Source of the DNA: an uncultured Cellvibrio sp.
GTDB taxonomy: Bacteria; Pseudomonadota; Gammaproteobacteria; Pseudomonadales; Cellvibrionaceae
DNA: 36,696 bases
Assembly (NCBI GenBank): GCA_903858205.1
Contig: CAIOHY010000531.1
Coordinates: 1 to 36,696 of the forward strand
Reading direction: 5' to 3'
Positions within the stretch are counted from its first letter, which is position 1. Each line of letters starts with the position of its first letter. Below are positions 1 through 8,643 of this stretch, piece after piece. The notes beneath the pieces are model-generated. The model ran no database searches. It was not told the DNA's origin and saw only the letters and a program-made list of their open reading frames with translations. Position numbers and translations under genes: made by a program.

Positions 1-881
1 CTGGAGGTGCGACGATTAGAAATGTAGCCAGTACGTTTGGCACGAATCTCTGTTCGCTCCAAGTTAATTCTTGCCAGATCATATTCGGCCTGTGCAAACG
101 ACATTGAAGCCTTTGCTTCGTTAGCTTTTGCTTGAATATTTTCCAATAATTTCTTTTTTGATTCCTGTAATGCGGAATAGGTTTTTTCAGCATCCTCCAC
201 CTTGGATTCTTGCGACTTATGCTGACTACGCGTTTGTACTATTTTTGATTCCAATGCAGCGCGCATGGCTTCTTTTGCTTCATAAAGTCGTTTAGCATTT
301 GTGTATTCATTTCTGGAAGTTACTTGCTGTGCAAACAATTTACTTATATTTTCATAGTTTTCTTTTAAGTAACCCAAATCAGCTTTAGTGGATTCCAGTT
401 CCTGCACCGCTTGTTCAATAGATGCCTCCGTGGATTTTAAGATAGCAGAAGCAGAATCGACATCAGTTTTGGCGCTGAGCAACTGCTTGTCTATTTCAAT
501 GCGGGTAAGTTCCACCTCGTTACTAGCTTGAGTAAATTTAGCAACTTCCAGCTCCTGTGAAGCGCGCGCTCTATTCAGCTCTGCTGCATACTGGCTACTA
601 TCTAATTTAATCACAATATCTTCAGCGCTTACTTGCTGGTCATCTTTAAATTTTACAGCCTCAATAACCCCACGCACCTCTGCAACCACATCAATAATGT
701 CGCACTGCACAATGGCATTATCAGTAGTCAGCATGTCACGTGTTGCAAAGCTGCGGGCGCCCATCCCACAAACAACCAACAAAATTACCAAGCCCACCTT
801 GTAGCGGTAGTCAAGCTGCAGGAAGGTGTCAATCAGTTTTGGCTTTGCTCTATTGGTAGAAGTATTCTCTGCATCAGACAT
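1..881 (-). CDS. HlyD/EmrA-family membrane fusion protein (partial, C-terminus off window)
   Basis: This is the periplasmic adaptor of a drug or metabolite efflux pump, linking an inner-membrane MFS transporter to an outer-membrane channel. Translated from the ATG at 881 on the minus strand, it starts MSDAENTSTNRAKPKL and has one N-terminal membrane segment (about residues 29-42, VGLVILLVVCGMGA). A biotinyl/lipoyl-like strand region follows (TTDNAIVQCDIIDVVAEVRG), and then a long charged, alanine-rich coiled coil typical of EmrA. About 293 codons are visible; the second lipoyl half and beta-barrel lie beyond position 1. An AGGAT ribosome site precedes the ATG. It lies 17 bp downstream of the EmrB-like gene, so the two are probably one operon. 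That operon diverges from the biosynthetic operon at 2600, which suggests export of its product (inference). Confidence 0.9.
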   Translation of the reverse strand, partial: MSDAENTSTNRAKPKLIDTFLQLDYRYKVGLVILLVVCGMGARSFATRDMLTTDNAIVQCDIIDVVAEVRGVIEAVKFKDDQQVSAEDIVIKLDSSQYAAELNRARASQELEVAKFTQASNEVELTRIEIDKQLLSAKTDVDSASAILKSTEASIEQAVQELESTKADLGYLKENYENISKLFAQQVTSRNEYTNAKRLYEAKEAMRAALESKIVQTRSQHKSQESKVEDAEKTYSALQESKKKLLENIQAKANEAKASMSFAQAEYDLARINLERTEIRAKRTGYISNRRTS

Positions 882-898
882 TACTAAAATCCTGTTTG

Positions 899-2440
899 CT
901 ATTTAATCTGGTTGTTGAGTTTTTTCGATGAAATAAAGAGTGATATAACGGCCATAAACACAAATCCAAGCACAACCATTTGAAACATATTCATATAGGT
1001 GAGTGACAGTACTTGTTGGTTAACACGATCACGCAATGCGCGATAACCCATTTCTTTTGCGTGCTCAACGCTTGCTGTGTGAGCGAGATAAAACTCAACA
1101 ACATCACCAAAGCGCTTGTACAAAACGGTATTGAACCAAGTGACGTGATGCCGCAAATTTTCCCAATTGAGCATTTCAAACTGGGTAATTAAACTTGCAA
1201 AAACAGCTATGCCAATCGTACTACCCAGTAGTCGGGTGGTGGATTCTAATGCTGCCGCCGCAGGCATTTTCTCTTTAGGAATACTGATCAATGCCGCCGT
1301 GGTAACTGGACCGAGAATAAATGCAGCACCTATACCCTGCACGATTTGCGGCAAAATCATGTCATGCCAACCGGACTCGAAAGTAAAGTCCGCCATCATA
1401 ATGCCGCTTAGAATTCCCATCGATAAACCAAAAGAAATTAATAGTTTTGTTGGCACCCTATTGAATAACCAGCCTACCAATGGGAACGCCAACATCATTA
1501 CCAGTGCGCGTGGCGCCATAGATGTACCCGCTTGGGTCGGCGAAAAAAGTAATAACTCCTGCATATAAATAGGCAATACAAAGAGCGTTCCGGTAATCAT
1601 AAAGGCCGCAAAAAAATTCAGTAGATTGGCGGCAGCAAACGTACGATGAATCAGAATTTTGAAATCCAATAATGGCTGACTAATTGAGAATGAATGTGCG
1701 AGCAGCATCGTCCAGCTACCTGCTGCAATCAGCATTAATGTCATATTGAAATCATCTTCTAACCACAGCGTGCGATCGCCACGCTCAAGTAGCCAGATCA
1801 AACTAACGACAGCTACCGCCAGAAGAAACAGACTTGTTAGATCGAGGGGCAGTTTTTTTTGCGTAGTTCCTTCTTCCTGATTGCTCATAAACTCCTGAAC
1901 CATAATGACGCTGATAATTCCAATCGGAATATTGATTATAAAAATAAATTGCCAACTGAATTGGTCAATCATGATGCCGCCTAACATTGGCCCCAGTGCC
2001 GGCCCCAACATTATCGAGGTTCCATAGAGCCCCATTATCAATCCATGTTGCGCAGGCGGAAAAGTCCGGCGCAGGATCATACCCTCTACTGGCAAGAGTA
2101 ATCCCGCACCCAAACCTTGAATAACGCGCGCCATAATTAACTGTTCTAGCGAGTGTGATAGCGAACAGCAAATGGAGCCTCCAACAAAAAACAACAAACC
2201 GGTTTGATAAACATTTTTGCCACCAAAGCGCTCCACCAATCGAGCTGACAGAAACATGCATATCATGGAGGCAATCGCATAGCTGGTGCTCACCCAACTG
2301 ATCTCAGCGATAGTAGCTGAAAAAATGCCTCGCAAATTCGGTGTGGCCACATAAAGAATAAATGTATCCAGTGAGGACATTACGCCGCCCATGGAAACTG
2401 ACAGAGCAATTAGCCATTTTCTCTTTGACGCATCAATCAA
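899..2440 (-). CDS. EmrB/QacA-type MFS transporter (DHA2 family, 14 TM)
   Basis: This is a proton-driven inner-membrane exporter of the drug:H+ antiporter-2 family. The 513-residue length and succession of hydrophobic segments fit the usual 14-helix EmrB fold. Family landmarks are the first helix with SSLDTFILYVATPNL, the loop motif ARLVERFGGKNVY, motif-C-like glycine/proline repeats (GPALGPMLGG) and RVIQGLGAGLLLP. Its partner adaptor is encoded 17 bp downstream. No ATG fits the N-terminus; the reading frame opens with TTG at 2440 after an in-frame TGA, and a GGA lies upstream at usable spacing, so a TTG start is likely. The shared upstream region (2441-2599) also holds the lux-box-like site at 2544, so the pump could be co-regulated with the biosynthetic genes. 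The substrate is unknown. Confidence 0.92.
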   Translation of the reverse strand: MIDASKRKWLIALSVSMGGVMSSLDTFILYVATPNLRGIFSATIAEISWVSTSYAIASMICMFLSARLVERFGGKNVYQTGLLFFVGGSICCSLSHSLEQLIMARVIQGLGAGLLLPVEGMILRRTFPPAQHGLIMGLYGTSIMLGPALGPMLGGIMIDQFSWQFIFIINIPIGIISVIMVQEFMSNQEEGTTQKKLPLDLTSLFLLAVAVVSLIWLLERGDRTLWLEDDFNMTLMLIAAGSWTMLLAHSFSISQPLLDFKILIHRTFAAANLLNFFAAFMITGTLFVLPIYMQELLLFSPTQAGTSMAPRALVMMLAFPLVGWLFNRVPTKLLISFGLSMGILSGIMMADFTFESGWHDMILPQIVQGIGAAFILGPVTTAALISIPKEKMPAAAALESTTRLLGSTIGIAVFASLITQFEMLNWENLRHHVTWFNTVLYKRFGDVVEFYLAHTASVEHAKEMGYRALRDRVNQQVLSLTYMNMFQMVVLGFVFMAVISLFISSKKLNNQIK

Positions 2441-2543
2441 AATAATTCATCCGCATAGGTAATGGGTTTGCTGTGCGCAAATGCACACTGACTTCTTACA
2501 CGTGGAACATGCGGATATCCTAGCGTTGGACATGAAATTAAAT

Positions 2544-2563
2544 ACCTGTCAGATGTTACATAG
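2544..2563. promoter_or_regulatory. lux-box-like operator upstream of the carrier protein operon
   Basis: The sequence reads ACCTGT-N8-ACATAG. It matches the LuxR-family consensus CTGT-N8-ACAG in seven of eight core bases. It lies 36 bp before the ATG at 2600, within the divergent promoter region shared with the efflux genes. It is weaker than the sites at 8555 and 12784 but has the same spacing. Confidence 0.55.
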
Positions 2564-2599
2564 CCTATACATTTACTTTCGCAATAGGGTCTCTATAAC

Positions 2600-3916
2600 A
2601 TGATCACACAACTATTTTTGGTAACTCATGTTATGAATACTGCAGTGAATAATGCGATCCTGTCCACGCAGGCAGTGCGCAAGTTAGGCGCGATTGAAAT
2701 GCGGATGGCGCTGTTCCATGCCAACCTCAACGGTTCTACGCAAGGGACACAGGCCATTTTTTTTTCAGCTAATGTGTCCAGCGAACAATTCATGAAGGCT
2801 GCCAACTATCTTTATGATCATTATGAAGCGCTTCAATGCACTATCAGAAAAGTCGACGAGGAGCTGTGGTTCTATCGCAGTGCAGTTTTTTCCAATATTC
2901 CGGTGCGTCACTTACAGTTAGAAACGCCTGCCGATATAAATACTGTTATCAGTGAATGCTTGGATCAGCCGATAGATCCAAACAAAGCGCTCTGGCGAGC
3001 GCAGTTGGTGAGCCTTGGCCATACCGGGCAGAAGGTATTTTTATTTAGCGCCCACCATGCAATTATTGACGCGAATGGCATGCATGATCTTGCCAATCGC
3101 TTTTTTCAGATTTTGTCGGCCGTCATTAGCAACGCTTCACTGCCCAGATTGCAGCCAATTAATTTTCCATTAGCTGTAGACGAGTTACTGCAACAAAATG
3201 CATCTCCTGTGGTAGTACCCACAGCGGAGCCTCGTCCACACGATAAATCTTGCCCTATCAATTATCGTCGAACCGGCTGGCAATTTGTCACACTTAAGCA
3301 AGAACAAATTGCAGCATTAGATAAGGCCCTGCAAGCCGACAATATAAAACTCCACTCCCTGATTAGCGCGGCACTTTGCCAAGCATTGCACGCGCAGGGC
3401 GTTGTGGCCGCCCATTGCAATTTCGGCACCGCGGTCTCGCTGCGTTTCTTGCAGGATACTAACCCCGAGTATTCCAACCCACTCGGATGCTATATGTCCA
3501 TCGCTACCACATCACTGGATATAAACGACAACCTCGTAGATTTCGCTCGAAAATACGATCGCGAACTGATGCATAAAATCTTCACCAGTTGTTTAAATAG
3601 GGTAGATACACTTTACGCCGACTTTGAAGCGGCAACACATAGGATTGCCCAGCTGGAAAACTTTTCCCAAGACGCAGGCATTACCAATATGGGTCACGTA
3701 GCCATTACTGAAACTTATCCTGGAATTGAAATCAGTGATTATCTAATGCTAGCTAATCGGGTGTCGGCCAATTTCTCTATCGTCGCTCACTGTTACGATT
3801 TTCTTGGTACACAACGTATTGGATTGGTATACCCCAAGCCCTGCCTTGCGGATGACGTAGTAGCGCGCGTCGCTGCTGACCTAGAAAAGCGCCTGCTAAG
3901 TTATAGCCAGCGCTAA
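2600..3916 (+). CDS. stand-alone condensation-domain / PapA5-like acyltransferase
   Basis: This enzyme probably acylates, condenses or releases the substrate held on the carrier protein encoded next to it. The 438 residues have the size of a single NRPS condensation or PapA/WS-DGAT-type domain. The catalytic signature HHxxxDxxG is clear at residues 152-160 (HHAIIDANG), where His153 would be the general base. A second-half structural segment, NPLGCYMS, follows. No A, carrier or TE domain is fused to it. It is first in a tight rightward operon (carrier protein, adenylation enzyme, two ACADs) and is preceded by a lux-box-like site. The ATG at 2600 has an AGGG about 12 bases upstream; the ATG at 2633 is an alternative start. 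It could be a true condensation enzyme, an O-/N-acyltransferase or an epimerase-like homologue; the sequence alone does not decide. Confidence 0.8.
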   Translation: MITQLFLVTHVMNTAVNNAILSTQAVRKLGAIEMRMALFHANLNGSTQGTQAIFFSANVSSEQFMKAANYLYDHYEALQCTIRKVDEELWFYRSAVFSNIPVRHLQLETPADINTVISECLDQPIDPNKALWRAQLVSLGHTGQKVFLFSAHHAIIDANGMHDLANRFFQILSAVISNASLPRLQPINFPLAVDELLQQNASPVVVPTAEPRPHDKSCPINYRRTGWQFVTLKQEQIAALDKALQADNIKLHSLISAALCQALHAQGVVAAHCNFGTAVSLRFLQDTNPEYSNPLGCYMSIATTSLDINDNLVDFARKYDRELMHKIFTSCLNRVDTLYADFEAATHRIAQLENFSQDAGITNMGHVAITETYPGIEISDYLMLANRVSANFSIVAHCYDFLGTQRIGLVYPKPCLADDVVARVAADLEKRLLSYSQR

Positions 3917-3954
3917 TACTTTTTATTGTGCTTAGTTAACTAAAAGGAACTCCT

Positions 3955-4218
3955 ATGACCGCGTTAAATGTTATCCAAATCGAGCAGCAAATCACTGCCA
4001 TTATTGCCGAAGTAAAGCGTATTCCCGTGACGGATATTCAGTTGGCACCCACCGATGATTTCATCAGCAAATACAACCTCAGCAGCATGGACGCCGTCTC
4101 AATGAGCGTAAAAATAAGTCAGCAATTTGGTTTCGGTTTTGGCCAGGCGGCAGAAGATATTGATGGGCTTGCATCCTTTGGTGCGTTGACCAACCTCGTG
4201 CAAAAAAGAGCCGCGTAA
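3955..4218 (+). CDS. acyl/peptidyl carrier protein
   Basis: This small acidic helical protein (87 aa) would carry the substrate on a 4'-phosphopantetheine arm. The attachment site is Ser44 in NLSSMDAVSMSV; the usual DSL is changed to SSM. The flanking hydrophobic pattern fits helices 1-4 of the carrier fold. A good AAGGA ribosome site precedes the ATG. The stop codon is immediately followed by the ATG of the adenylation gene, so the two are probably translationally coupled and act as loading partners. No phosphopantetheinyl transferase is in the window, so activation must use one encoded elsewhere. Confidence 0.88.
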   Translation: MTALNVIQIEQQITAIIAEVKRIPVTDIQLAPTDDFISKYNLSSMDAVSMSVKISQQFGFGFGQAAEDIDGLASFGALTNLVQKRAA

Positions 4219-5754
4219 ATGCAAGCCTTTACTCACAGAATCGCACACTGGGCACAGGCAAAAGCGGATACCTTGGCGGTTAATGATGGCGGCCAATCAA
4301 TAAGCTTTGGGGAATTACATTCACGGGCTCGGGAAATTGGCTGGCAGTTGCAAATTCTGGGCGTCGCACCGCGCGATCGCGTGGTGATACTCTTGCCCAA
4401 ATCGGTAGACGCAGTTGCTGCCATTGTGGGCGTTTTGCTTGCGGGTGCAACTTATGTACCGGTAGATGCCAGTTCACCTAAACAGCGACTGCAATCGATT
4501 CTGGAAGACTGTCAACCGACGGTCGTTATTGTGAATAAGCAGACGACGGATTTATTTCCCGCACAGACTCGATTAAATATTGATGCAACTCCGCGTGCGA
4601 GTTCGGTGGAGGTGGAATTTCCAACACCGGACATGGATGCAGATGCCTACGTGCTTTACACCTCAGGCTCAACCGGTGTACCCAACGGTGTGCAAATTAG
4701 CCAGCGCGCAATGCACAGTTTTTTTCATGCAGTAAATTGCTATATGGGCATTGATCATCGCTCACGCTGCATGAATACCTCGGCACTCTATTTCGATGTG
4801 TCTATCGCCGACTTACTTCTACCGCTTTACCAAGGGGCATCGGTGTGGTTGGGGCCGAGCATCCCATTGCCTTTCCGCTTTATCGATATCATCACCAGTA
4901 ATCGTATTACCCATTTTTGTGCAGTAGGTTCAACGCTCACCATGCTCGCCGGCATGCCCGGTTTTAGCGACCACCAATGGACGGATTTGCGTTGCATTAT
5001 GACGGGCGCAGAAGTGCTCAACCCCAACACTATCGCCAGCTGGCTCCACAACTCGCCCAATGCAGTGGTGCTTAATGGTTATGGTCCTACGGAAACTACT
5101 TGCGTTTGCACCGTCTTTGAGATCAACCAGGAACGCTTGCTAGGTTATTCCACATTTCCAATCGGCAAACCGCTTCCCGGTATAGAGGTGTTTATTGATA
5201 CACAAGCGACTGACGATGCTAATTGCGGTGAGCTTTGTATTAGCGGCTCGCAGGTAATGACTGGGTACCTGAATCGTACCACCCTGAATGAACTGCGTTT
5301 GTTTGCTCGCCATGGCGACACTTTTTATCGTACGGGCGACAAGGTTCGCTATAACCAACACGGCGAATTAATTTTCCTTGGACGAATCGATGATCAGGTA
5401 AAAATAAATAGCTATCGCATAGATCTGGGCGAGGTGATCACACCCTTCCTCAATACACCCGGCATTGAAGAAGCAATTGCAGTTCCACTTAATCATCCAC
5501 AGCGCGGTGAGTGCTTGGGTGTTGTAGTTAAATTAAAAAATGAGACTGATTTATCTGAATTAAAAAATCGCTGCAATGATGCACTGCCCGCCTATATGCG
5601 CGCCGCATTCGTTGCAGAGGTGAGTTCGCTCCCGCTGAGCCCCAGTGGCAAAATCAATGTGCGAAAACTACGCGCCATCGCCAATGCACACTTTAACGCT
5701 ATCGAAGCGGAAATCAGTAGAATTGATGACCTGATCAAGGAGCAAGAGTGCTAA
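4219..5754 (+). CDS. stand-alone amino-acid adenylation enzyme (NRPS A-domain / DltA-like)
   Basis: This enzyme would activate an amino acid as aminoacyl-AMP and load it on the neighbouring carrier protein. The 511 residues form one complete ANL-family enzyme: A3 loop TSGSTGVPNG (148-157), A4 region FDVSIAD (192-198), A5 YGPTETT (288-294), A7 RTGD (371-374), A8 GRIDDQVKINSYRIDLGE (388-405) and the C-terminal lysine in SPSGK (Lys478). Asp193 aligns with the Asp that binds the amino group in alpha-amino-acid-specific domains. By hand alignment to GrsA, the binding-pocket residues read D-V-A-C-M-G-G-C-V-K, which I do not recognise as a standard code. The gene begins directly after the carrier protein stop and overlaps the next gene by one base. 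Free A plus carrier plus ACAD recalls the proline-to-pyrrole systems of prodigiosin and pyoluteorin, but the pocket is not an evident proline code. Confidence 0.9.
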   Translation: MQAFTHRIAHWAQAKADTLAVNDGGQSISFGELHSRAREIGWQLQILGVAPRDRVVILLPKSVDAVAAIVGVLLAGATYVPVDASSPKQRLQSILEDCQPTVVIVNKQTTDLFPAQTRLNIDATPRASSVEVEFPTPDMDADAYVLYTSGSTGVPNGVQISQRAMHSFFHAVNCYMGIDHRSRCMNTSALYFDVSIADLLLPLYQGASVWLGPSIPLPFRFIDIITSNRITHFCAVGSTLTMLAGMPGFSDHQWTDLRCIMTGAEVLNPNTIASWLHNSPNAVVLNGYGPTETTCVCTVFEINQERLLGYSTFPIGKPLPGIEVFIDTQATDDANCGELCISGSQVMTGYLNRTTLNELRLFARHGDTFYRTGDKVRYNQHGELIFLGRIDDQVKINSYRIDLGEVITPFLNTPGIEEAIAVPLNHPQRGECLGVVVKLKNETDLSELKNRCNDALPAYMRAAFVAEVSSLPLSPSGKINVRKLRAIANAHFNAIEAEISRIDDLIKEQEC

Positions 5755-6839
5755 TGAAAACCACAACGCACTCGCTGCTCTCGAGCGAACTATCCAACTC
5801 GATCGCAGCGGCTTTTACCCACACCACCAACCTTCATTCTCCGGTAAACACTCCACCAGCTCCCCATGAGCTTATTCGATTGCTGGGTGAAACAAGATTG
5901 GTGGCAGCATTGATTGACCCTGGTTCACACGAAAGCCTCTTGCTGCATCAAGTGCATCTGGCGAACTGGCTCGCGGGATTCGGTGTAAGTGCAGCCACTG
6001 ATTTGGCATTACACCAACTATGCACTGTGTATCCGTTACTCAAGCACCTCAGTGCTGGGTCAGCCAATGCACGCGCGCTAGCGACGCAGCTATTGCACGC
6101 GGAGAAATTAGCAGCGCGCATTATTCAACCTTGGGGGCACGCCACTAATCCCAGCGCACGACAAACTGGAAAGCATTGGATTATCCAAGGCGAATTACCG
6201 CTCTGCTTAGTAGGAGTGGACACAGAATATTTACTCATCCCGCTGACCACACCCGACTCATCAGCTTTGGCTATTTTTTGTCTCCCTCTGGGCACAACTG
6301 GTTTAAAAATTCTGGCGCGCGCACCAGTCTCGGCAAGCGGTGATTATTTTATCGCACGAATTTCACTGGAAAATGTGCAGCTCACTGAGGCCCAGCACCT
6401 TGGCAGCGTGGATAGTGATTTTATGCAACAAAGGGGCAATACACAGCTCACATTGGCAGCTATTGCCCAGAACCACACCAGCGAAACGGTGCTGACCACC
6501 AGCATCGAATTTTTGCGCAAACGTTTGGCAAATAATGCCCCCTTATTGAAGCTGGATGTACTGCAACAACGGCTCGCCGCACTCCGCGCAAAATTATCCA
6601 TGGCACAAGCGCTGGCGTTCTCAGCACTGGATGCGCAAGAGGCTCACAATTTCACACAACTGGCGCATGCCAGCTATGAGAATTCGCGCCAGTTATTGCA
6701 GACCATCAGTGGCGAATGCTTACATCTGGGCGGAATTAATCACTACCGCAACGACAGTGAATTGGCCGACGCCTATCAAGAAGCGCGCTGGAACAATTTT
6801 TTCAGTGCCTACACCCCGGCCGCTGTATTGGCGGATTAA
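5754..6839 (+). CDS. divergent acyl-CoA dehydrogenase-like protein (partner subunit?)
   Basis: This is a 361-residue protein with a weak but recognisable ACAD layout. The C-terminal helical part ends in CLHLGGINHYRNDSELADAYQEAR (about residues 323-346), matching the GG-x-x-x-Y region and last helices of ACADs. The middle segment (LPLCLVGVDTEYLLIPL...LPLGTTGLKILAR) resembles the beta-barrel. The usual FAD/substrate motif (EPxAGSD) is absent. This suggests a non-catalytic or half-site subunit that pairs with the next gene, as in two-gene heteromeric ACADs such as ChsE4-ChsE5 of mycobacteria (inference). The start is set at the ATG overlapping the stop of the adenylation gene (TAATG), with AAGGAG 11 bases upstream; a GTG two codons earlier is possible. 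Confidence 0.75.
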   Translation: MKTTTHSLLSSELSNSIAAAFTHTTNLHSPVNTPPAPHELIRLLGETRLVAALIDPGSHESLLLHQVHLANWLAGFGVSAATDLALHQLCTVYPLLKHLSAGSANARALATQLLHAEKLAARIIQPWGHATNPSARQTGKHWIIQGELPLCLVGVDTEYLLIPLTTPDSSALAIFCLPLGTTGLKILARAPVSASGDYFIARISLENVQLTEAQHLGSVDSDFMQQRGNTQLTLAAIAQNHTSETVLTTSIEFLRKRLANNAPLLKLDVLQQRLAALRAKLSMAQALAFSALDAQEAHNFTQLAHASYENSRQLLQTISGECLHLGGINHYRNDSELADAYQEARWNNFFSAYTPAAVLAD

Positions 6840-6850
6840 CAGGATCAGAA

Positions 6851-7924
6851 ATGCAATTAACGGATAACCAATACTCGCAGCAACTGCAGCAGTGGCTCGC
6901 GCAGTCTACGAAGACTCATTTCACTAACGGCCAGCAGCAATGGCCAGTGCGCGAATGGGTGAAATCCCTAGCCAAGGCAAATTTATCGGTTGCCGGATGG
7001 CCCGCACCTTATGGTGATGGCGAGCTGCGCAAGCAATTGCATTTACATTACCGCATTGCACGCAACGCACCAGGTAGTCTCGGCTTATGTATTACATCGC
7101 ATCTGGATATAGGCGCGCGGTGCCTGATGGAAAAGGCCAGCCCACAACTCGCTGAACAGTGGCTAGCCCCAGCATTACGCGGCGATGCGATTCTGGCTTT
7201 AGCGATGACCGAACCTCAAGCAGGCAGCGATTTGCAGGGCATTGAATTTAGCGCGGAGAAAAAAGAGCAGGGGTGGTCATTAACCGGGGTTAAACGCGGC
7301 ATCACCAATCTGCCCTTTGCAGATGCAGTGATAGTGCTGGCACGCACAGCCCCAAATCGATCGCCATTTAGTTACACATTGTTCTTGTTGCCGATGAACA
7401 CACCAGGTGTGGAGCGCGAAGTGGCGCTACCAACACTTGCTTACCCTGGTTGCCTTGGTGGAATGCAAGTAAAGAACGCGCTAATTCCGGAACAAAATGT
7501 GCTGGGCGCTCCCGGAACCGGGCTGATTCTTTTAATGCAACACATGGCTACCGAGCGATTATTTGTGAGTGCGCGGATGCGGGGCATCAGTGAGATGTTG
7601 CTAGAAAAAATTCAGCAACATTCTGCACTGGCCACAGATCAATTGGCCAAGTTGAAAACACAATCCTTGGCATTTAATGCTTTCTTCGAACAGTGCGTAG
7701 AAAATTATATACGCCAATCATTTCCAGCGCGCGAATCGGCCAGTTTGAAATATCTTGGTAGCCAACTGCTGAAAACTCTGTGCGCTACGCTTAGCGAGCA
7801 AGAGGGAGCTGCGGGTTATTTGGCTGATGGAAACGCGGAACTTTATCAGCGAGAGGCGATGGGTTTGGCATTGGCCGGAGGGAGTGAAGAAATCATGCTA
7901 GCAATCATTGGCAGTGAACTTTAA
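6851..7924 (+). CDS. acyl-CoA dehydrogenase family protein
   Basis: This flavoenzyme is expected to introduce an alpha,beta double bond into an acyl or aminoacyl thioester. The 357 residues contain the flavin/substrate motif AMTEPQAGSDLQG (118-130), the preceding helical domain with SLGLCITSHLDIGARCLM, and a C-terminal helix ending GLALAGGSEEIMLAIIG, equivalent to the usual ...GT-EI-... segment. AGGATC precedes the ATG at good spacing. Only 11 bp separate it from the previous ACAD-like gene, which lacks this FAD motif, so the two probably make one heteromeric enzyme. It is last in the operon. No strong terminator follows; only a short AACC-CTTCA-GGTT hairpin with T residues near 7930-7946 is visible. 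Confidence 0.88.
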   Translation: MQLTDNQYSQQLQQWLAQSTKTHFTNGQQQWPVREWVKSLAKANLSVAGWPAPYGDGELRKQLHLHYRIARNAPGSLGLCITSHLDIGARCLMEKASPQLAEQWLAPALRGDAILALAMTEPQAGSDLQGIEFSAEKKEQGWSLTGVKRGITNLPFADAVIVLARTAPNRSPFSYTLFLLPMNTPGVEREVALPTLAYPGCLGGMQVKNALIPEQNVLGAPGTGLILLMQHMATERLFVSARMRGISEMLLEKIQQHSALATDQLAKLKTQSLAFNAFFEQCVENYIRQSFPARESASLKYLGSQLLKTLCATLSEQEGAAGYLADGNAELYQREAMGLALAGGSEEIMLAIIGSEL

Positions 7925-8053
7925 TTTAAGAACCCTTCAGGTTTTTCTGGCATCTATCGGTTGCGACTTCATTGCCGCAACACTCTGTCCACATTTTCAC
8001 CTCACATTACTGCACAGCGTCATACGCAGTAGTGAGAAGTGATTGAAGTCAGA

Positions 8054-8452
8054 TTAATCCACAAACGCAGTTGCCTCAATTTCTACTTTGCCTTTGGAAT
8101 CAAATATCTCAGCGACTTCAATGATGGTCATCGCGGGAAACCCTTCACCGAAACGCGCATACCATGCGACGGCAATTTCACGCTTCTTGGCGTGATAAAG
8201 CGGAAAATCCGTAATAAACACGTTCATCTTGGCAATATTTCTAGCATCACCGCCAGCCGCACGAACAACAGTGAGCACATTATCCAAGCAGGCACCGAAC
8301 TGGGTAACGAGGTCATCACTTTCTAGAACCCCCTGGATATTGCCAGAGAGCTGACCAGAGATAAACATCATACGCTTACCTTCAGGCACGATAACACCAT
8401 GAGTGTAACCACTCGGATTGTGACGAGTGGGTGGATTAATTTTTTCAAACAT
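8054..8452 (-). CDS. RidA/YjgF/YER057c/UK114 family protein
   Basis: RidA-family proteins hydrolyse reactive enamine/imine intermediates or catalyse related chemistry in secondary pathways. The 132 residues show the family layout: FISGQLSG near residue 30, LDNVLTVVRAAGGDARNIAKMNVFITD in the middle, and a C-terminal FPAMTIIEV...VEIEATAFVD. The usual RidA arginine in the C-R-V-M/P-Q-type strand is not present at the same place (FPAMTIIEVAEI), so substrate handling may differ from archetypal RidA. It sits between the two biosynthetic operons and diverges from the SDR gene, with a lux box between them. A dedicated role in dealing with dehydroamino-acid-type intermediates made by the ACADs is attractive but inferred. 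Confidence 0.88.
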   Translation of the reverse strand: MFEKINPPTRHNPSGYTHGVIVPEGKRMMFISGQLSGNIQGVLESDDLVTQFGACLDNVLTVVRAAGGDARNIAKMNVFITDFPLYHAKKREIAVAWYARFGEGFPAMTIIEVAEIFDSKGKVEIEATAFVD

Positions 8453-8554
8453 AGGAGTTATCCATCACAAGAAGGGGGGAAAGAAAATAAATGAGACTCA
8501 AAAATATCAAGTCACCTCATCAAATATAATGACGCGTTTTATCCTACCCCAGAT

Positions 8555-8574
8555 AGCTGTTAGAAATGACAGTA
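8555..8574. promoter_or_regulatory. lux box in the ridA-SDR divergent promoter
   Basis: The site reads AGCTGT-TAGAAATG-ACAGTA, a full CTGT-N8-ACAG match. Both half-sites are identical to those of the site in front of luxI at 12784. It is 69 bp before the SDR start and 102 bp before the RidA start, so it can serve either or both. Confidence 0.75.
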
Positions 8575-8643
8575 GGTACTCAATCAGCATTGCTTTAAAA
8601 TGCTGACGCTAATCCCCAGTCCATTTTATTTTCAGGAGTATCT

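Noticed and set aside
2600-7924. Proline-to-pyrrole starter module as in prodigiosin or pyoluteorin
   Set aside because: The architecture is similar (free A, carrier, ACAD), but the pocket residues are not an evident proline code and four ACAD genes plus DapF-like and RidA do not fit.
7925-8053. Terminator after the first biosynthetic operon (AACC-CTTCA-GGTT)
   Set aside because: The stem is only 4 bp, too weak to list as a separate feature.
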